A DNA stretch of 64,000 nucleotides from Stachybotrys elegans (lineage: Eukaryota > Ascomycota > Sordariomycetes > Hypocreales > Stachybotryaceae). This document shows positions 48,517 to 59,459 of this stretch, in pieces. Within the stretch, counting starts at the first letter, position 1. Each line of letters starts with the position of its first letter. Made by a program: the position numbers and the translations under genes. Under the pieces are notes generated by a model. The model did not search any database and was not told where the DNA came from. It worked only from the letters and a program-made list of their open reading frames with translations. Location of the stretch: positions 2,046,001 through 2,110,000 of the forward strand of contig JAGPNK010000001.1 of the NCBI GenBank assembly GCA_020746835.1. Reading direction: 5' to 3'.

Positions 48517-50809
48517 ATGGACACTGCAGTCTCTGTGTATCCCGTCTATCTCGGGATCTGGATCAATTGGTCCTACGGGAAAGTGTTTGGCAGCACGCTG
48601 ACGGTGACGAGGTCAAACGGAGCGCTGCTCATCGCCTTCTTGGCCTTCTTCGTTACCCTCGTCGGTTCGCAGCTGTGGAAAATCATCTGCTTCCTCCTCT
48701 TCAAGCTCTTTTCCCACCCGACGCCAAAAGATGCCCTGCACAACCAGAGGCAGGCCATCCTGCGCAACTCGTCGACACCCATCGGCGGCGCATGGTCGCT
48801 GCTCCAGATGCTGCACGCCTGGACCACGGCCAAGACCAGTACGAGCTGGGTACAGCCGCTGCGACGCCTCCTGCCACTGCTGGTTGGGACAGTCGTGATT
48901 GCCGTTGCCCTGGCCGCGGCCTCTGGTTTCTCGTCGCAGCTGGTCGTGGGGAACGAGGTTCTCATCGACGGCGCCAAGTGCGGCTTGCTAAAAACCAACA
49001 GCTTCGACGATCAGACATTGACGACGCTCTACTTCCCCAACCTGAGGCGTCAGCTCAAGCGAGCCGCCGAGTACGCCCAGCGCTGCTACGAGTCCCCGAC
49101 GGCAACAGACGGCTGCGATACTTTGATACAGCCATCGCTGTCGATGAACATCACGGCGGACGCCGCCTGCCCCTTTGATGACTCGCTCTGCATATCTCAA
49201 GATGCCAACATCATGGTCGAGTCGGGCCCTATCGACAGCCACAAGCATCTCGGTATCAACTGGCCGCCAGAGGAACGATTCCAGTTGTATCACAGGATGC
49301 ACTGTGCCCCGCTCGTCACTGATGGACACAGGTCAACATACGAATCCAACAACGGGACTTACACACGCTACCAGTACGGCGATTCGTCCCTGCCGGGGTC
49401 TGATTGCAACTGCACGATAGCCGTCAACATGGACATGCTGGACATCAATATGAAGTCAACGACATCGTTGTTTCTTGAGCCTCACCAGGATATGCTCATC
49501 AGGTAATGCAACCGACCCTCACCTTGTTGGCAATCTTGTCCATCCGTGACGCTGACAATGGGCAAACCAAGCGCTGTGTCAGCGCGTCTCACCAAGGAAT
49601 CCGACAAGCCAGTTGCCTCCAACTTCAACCCGATCCCCGACCTCACTGGGCACAACGGTGACGTGACGGTGGTGTTTCTCCTCCCCGACGTCATATACTT
49701 CACGGAGCAGCCGTCAGAGGATATTTGGTACAGGGCCACCGAGCCAATCCAGGTTCCAGCGCCGGCGACAAACAACCAAAGTGAGCCGTTTGTCAACATG
49801 ACATATTACATGCCTAGTGAGCCTGCGTGGCCTATGGGGTGCACGCAGCAGTCGCAGGTCTGTAAGCGGGATATCTGCACGGGCTGGGCCTCGGAGACGG
49901 ATGTACAGGCTGCGACAGAAGATCTAGGCATTGCTTTCAGGGCCTTGGACACCCCCTACTTCAGGAATCTCCTGACGACGCCGTCCAACATCTTTACTGC
50001 TCTGGGCATCGAGGCCCTCGCTTCACGGTACCGCAACTCGGGTGGGATGCACCAATCAATGGCACAGCGATGTCGTTTACTGGTTCGCCATGATGCTGGC
50101 GTCCATGCAGCTGACGGCAGCAAACATAGCTAGTGGCTCCGTATTCCAGGATCGCCAGCTCGAGGAGTATGTGACGCGACCCGACAAGTACGACCAGGCT
50201 CACATATGCAATAGCCAGGTACGCCGGAGCCCAAGCAGCTGTCCTCGCCGTATGCTAACACTGGTCGGTCTGCAGAAAATCCTCAGTACGGCCTATACGT
50301 CATTTAGCGTGTTTGGTCTCGTTGCGACTCTCCTAGGTGGCGTCATCATTGTTCTGGTCTCAGCCGCCATTGAGTCCATCGATGCTTTCCTGCAGAAGCG
50401 CTTCACCTCCCGCAAATGGGAGTATTCACGCAGCGAATGGCGCGCGGCCCACGCCTTGCATCTTTAGCGCCTTGCCCATCAAGAGGTCACAGGCTCTGAT
50501 TGGGCCGTCGGTCGATGGGACACGCCAGTGACCAAGACGGATTCTCCATTGGCTGTGCTGCGTGTGGGAGAGCCGCAGAGCCGCCTCCCACAGTTCTTGA
50601 AGCCGCCCGTGTCGGGTAATGATACAGCTCATAAAGGGGGGGCTTCAGAGAGTGGTTCGGACCATCTAGGAAGAGCGGAAGAGGGGAGGGCCGTTGCGTT
50701 GGGGGGTATGCATATTGATGCCGAAGCAATCGACCACGAGGTGCAAACAACGGAAACCGAGCTGGATAGCCGGATCTCGCCCAGCAGCACGATCCATCAG
50801 GACAGGTAG
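48517..50809 (+). pseudogene. Fungal integral-membrane protein gene, frameshifted and with a premature TAG
   Basis: Reconstructed exons: 48517-49502, 49572-50218 and 50276-50809. I cannot name the family; it looks like a common uncharacterised fungal membrane protein with an N-terminal hydrophobic segment (ALLIAFLAFFVTLVGSQ), a second one (LLVGTVVIAVALAAASGF), a long Cys- and N-glycosylation-rich ectodomain, and a C-terminal membrane segment (LVATLLGGVIIVLVSA). Two defects are visible. Near 50040 the frame shifts by one base inside TCGGGTGGG; removing one G restores a run into CTNQWHSDVVYWF. At 50465-50467 a TAG stands where the following LAHQEV... context suggests Gln (CAG). The same frame then continues 114 codons to TAG 50807-50809. 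A 40-base intron (50028-50067) could also repair the shift but would delete the likely conserved NQW segment. Decay, sequence error or stop-codon editing remain open. Confidence 0.6.
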
Positions 50810-52387
50810 GCTAGTCATGGTATTCCAAGGTCCGGATATTAGGTGATGAGGTACAGTAAGGTTGTTGCATGCAGCTGCATCAGGCGTGACAAGCAGGTTA
50901 GTAGGTAATGGGGAGAGTGGCTCCTGCCTGGAAGTTCGTTTGGTGGGCTCTGACGGCCGCTTACCCTACTTACCCTGGACAAGCAATATAATTCAGATGC
51001 GCCTCAACTTGACGAATACATAGCATCTACATGACATGCCTAGGATGGATCACTCTGCCCTGTCCAAACATGCTCTGAGGCCTTGGATTCGCATTATGCC
51101 AGACGGTGACGACTGACTGAATTCTAAAAGCAGCAATGGATCTTTGTATGGAGTTGTTTCCCCAGGGGGTCCCGTCCTTTGCGCCAAAAATAAACTACCA
51201 TCCCACTAATAAGCTGGTGGAATCGCGGGGCCGTAATAAGGAGATTACACTTCCTTTATTGTGTTGCTTCCCTTGTATCATAATATGGCTTGGAGAAAAC
51301 AAAACGTAATCCGTCTCCATTTCTTACTAGCCCGGCCTCTGGATTGTTGTTTGTTTCAGGACGACTGCCATGGGGTTTACTTATTGCCCCGATGTTGCAT
51401 CCATTCGTCCTCCTCTGGTTGATTATGATGGTGAAGCATTACGGGCTTGGCTTGGTTGGAGAGGCTGCACATACATGCTTCATGCTTCGGACAAGCGAGA
51501 GGACGACGGTCATCTGTTTCATCCAACGAATCACGTCCCTTAGATGCCCATTTCACGGATGGGACACCCTGCTTGGTCTTGCTGACCTGCTGTCGGCATT
51601 TGATGCTGCCCAAGACCACGACTCTCCATGAAACCAACGACGCCAAACGTACCGTCATCTCCGTCAATATGAGCAAACTGCCCACCTCACACGCACTCTT
51701 GGGATTTATTCACATATCTTCCATTGAATAGCACTCGTGATTCCTTATAGCACACACGCTGTGCGTAGCCCAGCGTCTTTGCCATTGCCCGTGCAACCAC
51801 CACCATCACCACCAACCTTGGTGCTCTCCATGCTTCTCCCCATGCCATTCTTTCCTGCCGGATGCACATATTATTTGACAACGCGTCTTCGTCATCCAGT
51901 CCCTAGACGCGTCTTCTGCCTTGGCCTGTGCCCTCCGAGCTCTGTTTGCTGACGAGCATTGTCCGTTCGGTGGATTCTCCGCACTGCCAGAGCAGGGGCG
52001 CGAAGTCGCGGGAAGCTGACATCGCGAGGCCAGGCTAGCCCAATGCCGAGCGGGCTCTCGTATCGTGATTGTTCGTCATCCTGTGTTTGGGCTTTGGTTG
52101 GCACGGCATGGCATAATGAAGGATGGAGGCGATGACCATCGCCGAAGCGGCCTCGCCATCATCGTGACCCTCAAGGTTCGAGGGCACCGAATGGTAGCAT
52201 CGTGACAAGAACTTCCTAATTATAGACGCTTCTATGCTTCTCTTCAAGATATAAGAACCCCTTCATCTCTATCCTCAACTCACTTCCTCCTTCTCATCAT
52301 CATCACAATCACCATCACCATCATCCTCATCTAACAAGCACTTCCTCAAACCACTACCGAAACCCCTTCTTACACCACTCCTTCACC
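50810..52387. other. Intergenic region upstream of the ABM-like gene
   Basis: 1.6 kb with no supportable gene. TATAAGAA at 52250-52257 lies about 135 bases before the next start, and the leader (52294-52332) is made of CAT/CAC-type triplets. It should contain the promoter of the next gene. Confidence 0.4.
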
Positions 52388-53104
52388 ATGTCTGAGCTCA
52401 TCACCGTCATCAACCTTGCCTTCGCCGAGGGCTCCCCCAACGACCCCGCCCACAACCGCGACGCCTGGACCGGCATCATCACCACCACAAAGGCCGTCCC
52501 CGGCCTCGCCGGCCTCTACATCGGCCAGCAGGTCGAGCAGTCCTCCCGCTGGACCGTCCTCGCCCGCTGGTCCGCCCCGACCGACCTCGACGCCTTTGTC
52601 AAGTCGCCCGCCTACCAGCCCTGGTTCGACTCCATCGCCGCCCTCACCGCCGCCCAGCCCCTCCTCGTCGGCTCCTTTGTCTCCGGCAACGTCGCCGCTG
52701 CCGTCGAGGCCCCCGCCACCGAGGTCATTGTCGCCTTTGGCACCCAGGACGGCTTCGACTTTGCCAGCCTCACCTCCGTCATTGACGCCAAGGCCTTTGC
52801 CGGCTACAAGGGCAACGCCTTTGGCGAGACCGACATCCCCGCCCTCGAATACATCCCCCACCCTGGCAAGGGCGGTCTTGCTCTCCTCGGCTGGGAGTCC
52901 GTCGAGGGACACATGGCTGCCATCAAGGGTGACTCTGACAGCAAGAGTACGTCCACTCCGACCTCCCAACCTTCTCCCAATCCTCTCCCTTCCCGCGTGA
53001 CCCTCCGTGCTAACTTGCCCCTTTCAGTCCCCGAGGCCGTCGCTGCTGCCAAGGGCCTTTGCAAGTCCTTCGACGTCGCTCACGTCAACTTCAACAAGGT
53101 CTAA
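52388..53104 (+). CDS. Small dimeric alpha/beta-barrel (ABM-like) protein
   Basis: Exons 52388-52946 and 53028-53104 encode 211 residues. The chain looks like two ABM-like ferredoxin folds in tandem: strand ITVINLAFA, helix, GLAGLYIGQQVEQSSRWTVLARW, then a second set with TEVIVAF and LALLGWESVEGHMAAIK. Antibiotic-biosynthesis-monooxygenase-like and stress-responsive barrel proteins share this pattern, but no catalytic residue can be assigned, so I do not claim an enzyme activity. Codon use is strongly C-biased, which in ascomycetes signals high expression. The leader of triplet repeats supports that. No signal peptide. Confidence 0.75.
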   Translation: MSELITVINLAFAEGSPNDPAHNRDAWTGIITTTKAVPGLAGLYIGQQVEQSSRWTVLARWSAPTDLDAFVKSPAYQPWFDSIAALTAAQPLLVGSFVSGNVAAAVEAPATEVIVAFGTQDGFDFASLTSVIDAKAFAGYKGNAFGETDIPALEYIPHPGKGGLALLGWESVEGHMAAIKGDSDSKSTSTPTSQPSPNPLPSRVTLRANLPLSVPEAVAAAKGLCKSFDVAHVNFNKV

Positions 53105-53789
53105 AGCCTGACCTGAATCTGGTACGGTGATGAAGACAGCACTCTCCGCAAGGAGTACCACGACATGTATAGAATAGAGATAGACTGTGTTGCACTGCAA
53201 GCCTAGCGTTGACATAGAATGGAACTTGATATTTATCCGTACTAGTCTGAGTCGAATCGTGTTTGCGCTCGTGATATATCCTAGTGCCTGTTCAGCGTCA
53301 GCGTTGCATCAAGCAGGTTCTCATACAACCTCATCACCCATCTCTCCAACTCCAACTCCAACCTGAGTACCGCCGTCTGGTCGTCGGAAATTCAATTTGC
53401 ATTAAACTCACTAGCCCTCGTGGGTGTGTAATCATCGCCCACGGTCGGAAATAGCTGACATTGTTTCACCCCCAACCTTTCTCTCCGTATCGGATTGGAG
53501 TCCCTTCGCCGAGTTCCCCCAGATTTAACGCAGAACAAACAAGCCCAAGTACACCGTTTCTATAAAATTCTCCCATCATGCGGGCCTGGACAAATCAGTT
53601 TCGGTTGAAACGGCCGCATCGTAAGCTAAAGCGCTGCCGAATAGAAGCCGGCCCGAGTCAACTCGTAAATTGAGGACGCTCTTCTCTCCAAGTCATTCAC
53701 CCGGAGCGAGGTGGCCCCGAGGAGCCATCGAGCCCTCGCATATTTTAAACTATGCATGAGTAAGATCCCCGCATGGCTGGTAGCTGCAT
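53105..53789. other. Convergent 3' intergenic region
   Basis: 685 bases between the ABM-like gene (+) and the KH protein gene (-). No coding element is seen apart from the small last exon of the KH gene that begins at its right edge. Confidence 0.4.
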
Positions 53790-55324
53790 TTAAATGCGGT
53801 GCTTTTCAGTTTCTGTCAAGGTTCACACGTCAGCCATCATCTCGCAAGCACATACAAAGAGTCTTACCAAGTCGAGAGTATAGCATGTACAGCGCCATGC
53901 GGTTGCATTCTTCAGTACCAGTGATCGTCACCAGACGCTCGTTGCTGTTATCCTGAGCCTCATTGATCTTGATGACGCTACCACTCATCTGCCGAATCTC
54001 GTTGATCTTCTGTCCACCCTTTCCGATGATGGCGCCCACCATGTCGTTGGGGATGTAGATCTGCTGGGTAATGGGTCCTCCAGGCATGCCCGCATGCATG
54101 GGCTGCGCGTGAGGAGCGCCGTGGGCCTGCGGTCCGGTGTGAGGGGGCATGTGCTGGGGAACATGAGGAGCTGCACCGTAGGCGGCTGCGCCAGCCTGTC
54201 CGCCGTATGGCATAGACACAGCCGGGTTGGCCTGAGGAACAGCATGAGGAGGGTACTGCTGAGGGTAGGGCGCCGGGGGTGCATGGTGAGGACCACCGCG
54301 TCGCTCGTGGTGTCGGCTGTAGTTCTCACTGCGGCCAAAGTGGCCCGAAGCAGGCTGGGGGCTGTAGGGCACAACCTGCATACCTCCGGGGATAGAGCCG
54401 GCTGGCTGGCCGCTCCTCGTGGCATACGCTGAAGCAGCGGGGCCGCCAAAGCGGTCGTTCAGCTGTTCTAGCAGAGTGCTGCCGACGTAGTAGGTGGCAA
54501 TGTGCACGGCATCCGCAACGCCCATGACGACCAGAGATCGTTCGCTGGACATGGGCAGGCACGAGTCGGAGGCGTTCAGACGAGCACCCGAGGCCTCCTG
54601 AATCTCGCGGATGCGAGCACCACCCTTGCCGATGATGGAACCGATGAGGATGTGGGGGATGAGGAGACGAAGAGGGTACGTCTTGGATGAGGCGGTAGAC
54701 GCATCGCCCAGAGGCTCATTGTTTAGTGTCCTGATGATCAAACCGAATGCCTACGCCCAGTGTTAGCAAGCTGTGAACTGATCAAGATGCAAACTTCGCC
54801 TTGTCTTGTCCTACCTTTGCAACGGCGTCGACGATACCGCTCACCGTCAGGATACGCTCAACTGCTCCCTTCTGGTAGTCGCTCACGGTGCACTTGGCGT
54901 TGGATAGCTTTCGGATGTTTGAGACGTTCTCGCCACCCTTACCGATGATGGTGGCGGCCTCGGGGCTGGAGATGACAGCACGGATGTGGATCCACGCCGT
55001 CTCGTCGTGTGCGGCGGCCGAATTCACGGCAGCTTCAGATGCGGCCGATACGGTGGCCTGGGCCGTCTTGGTCTCGGAGGCAGCGTCGACGGCAGCCTCT
55101 TCGGGCGCATCCGACTTGACGCCGTTGGTTGACTCCTCGCCATTGGGCTCGCCGGGCTCCGTGATCGACTTGTCGTCCAGGGGCTCCGTCTCTTCGTCGT
55201 TCTTGATAATCTTGTCGAGGGCGGGGCGCTTCGCCTCGGGCTGGTCCTCGGCGCGGGAAGGCGAGGAGGGCTCCTCGAGGGGGCGCTTGGCCGAGTGTGT
55301 GAGCTGGGTGGGTGATGCCGACAT
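53790..55324 (-). CDS. Triple KH-domain RNA-binding protein (PCBP/hnRNP K-like)
   Basis: Exons 55324-54815, 54750-53868 and 53812-53790 encode 471 residues. Three KH domains show the GxxG loop: IIGKGGENVSNI, IIGKGGARIREI and IIGKGGQKINEI. An acidic N-terminus of ~110 residues precedes KH1, and a Pro/Gln/His/Gly-rich disordered linker of ~100 residues separates KH2 and KH3. This layout matches fission yeast Rnc1, budding yeast Pbp2/Hek2 and animal PCBPs, which bind C-rich RNA and tune mRNA stability, telomere chromatin or localisation. The last exon supplies only the ending ETEKHRI; it is inferred from a good donor (GTAAGA) and CAG acceptor. Confidence 0.9.
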
Positions 55325-57227
55325 TTTTGTATTCGGGACGTTTGGTCACGAGAGAAAATGCTAGATGGCAATGAGAGGCGGCGATGTTTTGTCGCGGGAA
55401 CTCTCTGGTTTATTTTTTTTGGTTCTTTCTCGATTTATCTACACTCAGGGGGTTTTCGAAGGAAAACGTGCTGGTGTAGTGAATTGGGTCGGGGTCGGTT
55501 GGGATCGAGCTTTTCGGTGAAGGGCGCGTGATATGAGTGGTGTCGCGAAGGGCGCTGCCCAGGAGGAGGACGGGTAGCGGGTTGCGGGTTGCGGAGGAGA
55601 GGAGTGCGCTTCTCAGAGGTTTTGGTAATCCTTCCTTGAATGCGGACGGGCGGGAGGTCGAAGTTCCAAGGCTTCGGCGTAAAAGCGCCAATGGGTGGAC
55701 GAGGAGGAGAAGGGGCGATGATGGTGCTGGTGGACAGTTGAGAGGCTTTGGTGCTGAAGGCTGGAGAGTGGATGTGAAGCGATCGTTGCGAGGAGAGGAC
55801 ACACAAGCCTCGTAAAAGCAGAAGGAGAGGCAAGCGCAGAGCTCAAACCTTTTTATGCCCCAACGCGCGCGCGCTACAACTATGGCACTGCGCGAGGACC
55901 GACCGAAATGGATGGGCAAACAAGAGCCTCGCAGGAAATGAGATTTTTCAGCTCGACGGCAAGCTGCAGGGCGAGGGCGGGCGTGGTGGCGATTGAGATG
56001 GGTGGGAGGAGAAGAAAAAAACTCAGCTCCGAGATGAAGTTTGCTCGAGGGGATGGGCGAGCTGTCGTGGAGACGAGACGAGACGAAGGCGAGGCTCCAG
56101 CTAAAACCAGGAGTGATGGCAAGCTAGGCGGTCCGTGCTGCACAAGAGTCAAGAGGTCAATTTGTCAGTCCACTGTCAATTGTCAAGACTTCCAAGTCGA
56201 TCCCGGACGCAAGGGAGACGAGAGGAAAGCGAGCGCTGAAGGACGGGGGTTGACAAAGGCAAAGGAAAAACCAGTCGAAGCAGCGACGAGATGGAAAAGT
56301 GTCACGGCTTGAAAGACTGGGGGGGATGGGGAAAAGGAAGAAAGGGCCAGGAGGAGGGAATACCTAAGGCAAGGAAGGTTAAGGTCAGACCAGGCAAGGT
56401 AGGAGAGGCGCGCGTCGCGGGAGTGGTTTTGGGGCAAGGTCTGGCGAAGCTTGATGAAACCATGGGCTTCTCCACGCTGTTATGCACCGTGCATTTAGGT
56501 CACGTGAAGATCGATCTACACTGTGCATCGCTAGTGCAGTACCCAGTAGCCCTGGTAGTGTCTGCACTGGTTGGCACAGTGTGTGCGCAGACGGCTCAGC
56601 ACAGATCAGGCGGGCAGGAAACAATGCGCAGATGCTGTGCCCTTCCCTCCCGCCAGGCAAAGCAGTAAGGCGAGGTGGGGCTGTCGATCTTGAAGCGCCC
56701 CGACAAGCTGCTGTGGTACGTCCATACAGGCGCTGAGGCCGGCACAACGCTCAATCTATTCAGGCCTCCAACCTGCAGCGCATGGACACCGGCAGTTGCG
56801 ACTACCACCCAAGGATACCTATCGTCGCACCATCGCACCACATCTCTTGTTGACTGCCGTACCATCCCGCCATTTGTCACTATATGGAAGCACTCGCGCA
56901 GCCCTCTTAATCTCTGTTACTGAGTGGTTTTTTGTCGTCGTGGCTGATGTGACTGGTCACGAGCCCGTCCGCCGACCTATCAAGTCACAGAGCGATCCTC
57001 GCTGGTGGTGCAAAGTGTGAGAGCTTAGCCAGGGTTGTCCTTGACATCCAATTGTGACAAGGAGGGGAAGAAGCCCACAGAGACGGGCAGCCACACAGAA
57101 TCCGTGTGTGCCAGGCGAGCAGCACCGCCAGCGCGCGCAATCGCAGTAGGCGGCGCATCGACGTGCCGTGTCTCACCTCGCCAACCAACCACGTGCAGAG
57201 GCTACCCTACATGGACAGCGCGCAGCC
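55325..57227. promoter_or_regulatory. Divergent promoter region between the KH protein and coiled-coil protein genes
   Basis: 1.9 kb with open frames on both strands of Arg/Ser/Pro-rich composition and no domain. A GC-rich alternating tract (GCGCGCGCG near 55865-55873) and a GA-rich stretch (56280-56370) are present. I read it as two long leaders and promoters. Confidence 0.4.
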
Positions 57228-58251
57228 ATGGACAGAGGGTTCGCTCATGTCAATGCTCCCATGCATGCTGCCAACATGGACTTTACCATGAAGGAGCTGC
57301 AGAGGCGCGTCGACGAGCACGAAAGGAAACTCGAGGCTGTACGTGTGAATATTTTCACCACCTCGACCAAGAACTGACACCTCGTAGGCGCAGCGAAGCC
57401 AGCGTGACTTGCCGTCCTCGGCCATTGCACAGGCTCGTATCATAACGGCGGCTCTCGATGAGGTGACAGACTCTGAGCCAATACTACCGTTCCCGGGCTC
57501 AGTACTCCCGGCCCTGCTCGCCCTACGAAGGACTCACCAGACAATCGAGGAATCGAGAGCCTTCCTATCATCTCACAAGCCAAAGGTTGAGCAAGTCAGG
57601 CGGCAGCTGGAAACAGACCGCGCTGGACTCAGGGACCAGACTCTCCTCACCGATGCCCTGACGGCGCAGATCCAGGCCCTGCGTGAAGAGCTGGATTCTC
57701 GTGCTGACGCAGCGCCCGAGGATGGCGTACGAGAGCGACTCGACGCGCTGAAGCAGAAGAAGAAGCGCTACGACAGAGAGACGTCTCGTCTGATGAAGGC
57801 TGTGACCAAGTTCATCGACGACCCCCTGGCGGCGATGCTGGCGGCGGAGGAACTTGGCGGCCCCGTGGTCGGCGACGTCATGGATATTGATGCTGCAGAC
57901 CTAGCGGCCGGCTTCAACGCCCAAGGCAAACTGAACAAACCAAAGAACGGCATCAGCCAGGACAAGCGCCAGCGGCGCATAGACGAGATCTGGGGTACGG
58001 TGGATGGCCAGACAAGGCAGACGGAGGAAGAGGATGAGGTTACTTCGGCGGCGAATGAGATGAAGCAACTAACGGAGGCCCTACTCAACAGCCAGACAAA
58101 TGCCGACACGGACAGCTCAGCTGCCTATGTCAAGTTGACGAGGGAGTCGGCAGCGGCTCGCTTCCTGGTGAGGTCCAAGGTTGCGCAGTTTCACCCCAAA
58201 GACGCCACAAGGCTGAGACTGGTGGATTTTGGAAGGGAGCTAGACGAATAA
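57228..58251 (+). CDS. Coiled-coil protein, possibly an inner-kinetochore (CENP-K-like) subunit
   Basis: Exons 57228-57338 and 57388-58251 encode 324 residues. The protein is mostly helical: ELQRRVDEHERKLEA, then a Pro break (ILPFPGSVLPALLALRRTHQ), then a long coiled coil with SHKPKVEQVRRQLETDRAGL and ERLDALKQKKKRYDRETSRL. A short conserved-looking basic/acidic linker carries KLNKPKNGISQDKRQRRIDEI at about residues 212-232, and the end (RFLVRSKVAQFHPKDATRLRL) looks like a folded cap. The order of parts recalls fungal CENP-K/Sim4-complex proteins, but I give that only as a suggestion. It could be another coiled-coil scaffold. The ATG was chosen because only a GTG lies upstream in frame. Confidence 0.72.
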
Positions 58252-58660
58252 TATGCCAGGGCTACCATTTTGATGCATCTGAGACGATTATCGTGCATAC
58301 GTATATATACCTGCCGTGACAAGCCGTTTGGATCCCGGAACCTCCTTTACATAGACAAACCCGGTCTAGAACACGATTGGATGGGTAAGATTGGGCGAAC
58401 CCAGCAGCATTGTATCCATATTTTACGTCCGACTGTCGAAACATTTGCATCTTCTCCATCCGCCCACTGGCAGCAAGTCGGCGATGCAACCACTTAAGCC
58501 AATACGGGGAGCCCATTGGCCAACCACGACGCGAGCGCGTCGCGTCACCGCCAATTCCCCCCTCCTCCTCACGTATCTGTGCCAACGTTCCCCTCCACCT
58601 CGACCTCCACCGACCTTTGCATTACCCTCCAAGCACCTCCACCACCACCAGCTCCGGAGT
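58252..58660. promoter_or_regulatory. Promoter region of dUTPase
   Basis: 409 bases. The right part is pyrimidine-rich leader. A cluster of MluI-box-like half sites lies at 58528-58546 (listed separately). No gene. Confidence 0.5.
58528..58546. promoter_or_regulatory. MCB-like cluster upstream of dUTPase
   Basis: GACGCGAGCGCGTCGCGTC contains three overlapping ACGCG/CGCGT half sites, about 115-135 bp before the ATG. MBF-type factors bind ACGCGT-like boxes in G1/S genes, and dUTPase is usually among them. No perfect ACGCGT is present, so confidence is moderate. Confidence 0.45.
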
Positions 58661-59225
58661 ATGTCTGCCGCACCCGAATCCTCTTCCATCAGCTCGCCTC
58701 CCGCTAAGCGCGTCAAGACGACCAGCGACATGGACAGCACGGCAGCGCCCCCGGCCCTTCAGGTCAAGAAGCTGTCCGACAAGGCCCGCGTGCCTACTCG
58801 TGGCAGCGCCCTCGCAGCGGGCTACGACATCTATGCCGCCAAGGACACCACGGTCCCGGCTCGGGGCAAGGTGCTCGTCGATACGGACATTGCCATTGCC
58901 GTGCCCGAGGGAACCTGTAAGTGTTGACCACCGATGCCCAAAGCTGGCACCGCAATTCTTACACACAATAGACGGCCGCATCGCCCCCCGCTCCGGCCTC
59001 GCCTCCAAGAACTTCATTGACACGGGCGCCGGAGTCATCGACGCCGACTACCGCGGCCAGGTCAAGGTGCTCCTGTTCAACCACGCCGAGACGGACTACG
59101 AGATTAAGGAGGGCGACCGCATCGCGCAGCTAGTCCTGGAGCGCATCTTCACGCCCGAGGTGGTCGAGGTTGAGGAGCTGTCGGACAGCGTGCGCGGCGC
59201 CGGCGGCTTTGGAAGCACTGGCTAG
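58661..59225 (+). CDS. DUT1: Deoxyuridine 5'-triphosphate nucleotidohydrolase (dUTPase)
   Basis: Cleaves dUTP to dUMP and pyrophosphate, keeping uracil out of DNA and feeding dTMP synthesis. Exons 58661-58916 and 58972-59225 encode 169 residues. All five trimeric dUTPase motifs are present: 1, AAGYDIYA; 2, PRSGLA; 3, [11 protein letters not shown]; 4, RIAQLVLER; 5, [10 protein letters not shown] at the extreme C-terminus, whose Arg and Phe close over the substrate. A Ser-rich N-terminus of ~35 residues with PPAKRVKTT may be a nuclear signal. The 55-base intron splits the Tyr of EGTYGRIAPR. Confidence 0.97.
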
Positions 59226-59459
59226 AGGAGGCAATGGGCACGAGACGCACCAACATGATGATGAGGAATGTTACAGATCTGGGCCATGCTGGCTCTTGAT
59301 GATGGGTCTGATGCGGGTTAGAAAATTATAGAATAAGAATACCTTGTCATCCGCTACGAGGATGAATTGAACAAATCTACATGAAAGAAAAAAAAATCCA
59401 GCCAACCACCCAAGCCATTAATGTCTATGGTGATTTCTAAAGCAATCTAGATGACCTGT

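Noticed and set aside
55410..55919. Open frames upstream of the KH-domain gene
   Set aside because: They are Pro/Ser/Arg-rich on both strands with no conserved block; this is best read as leader and promoter.
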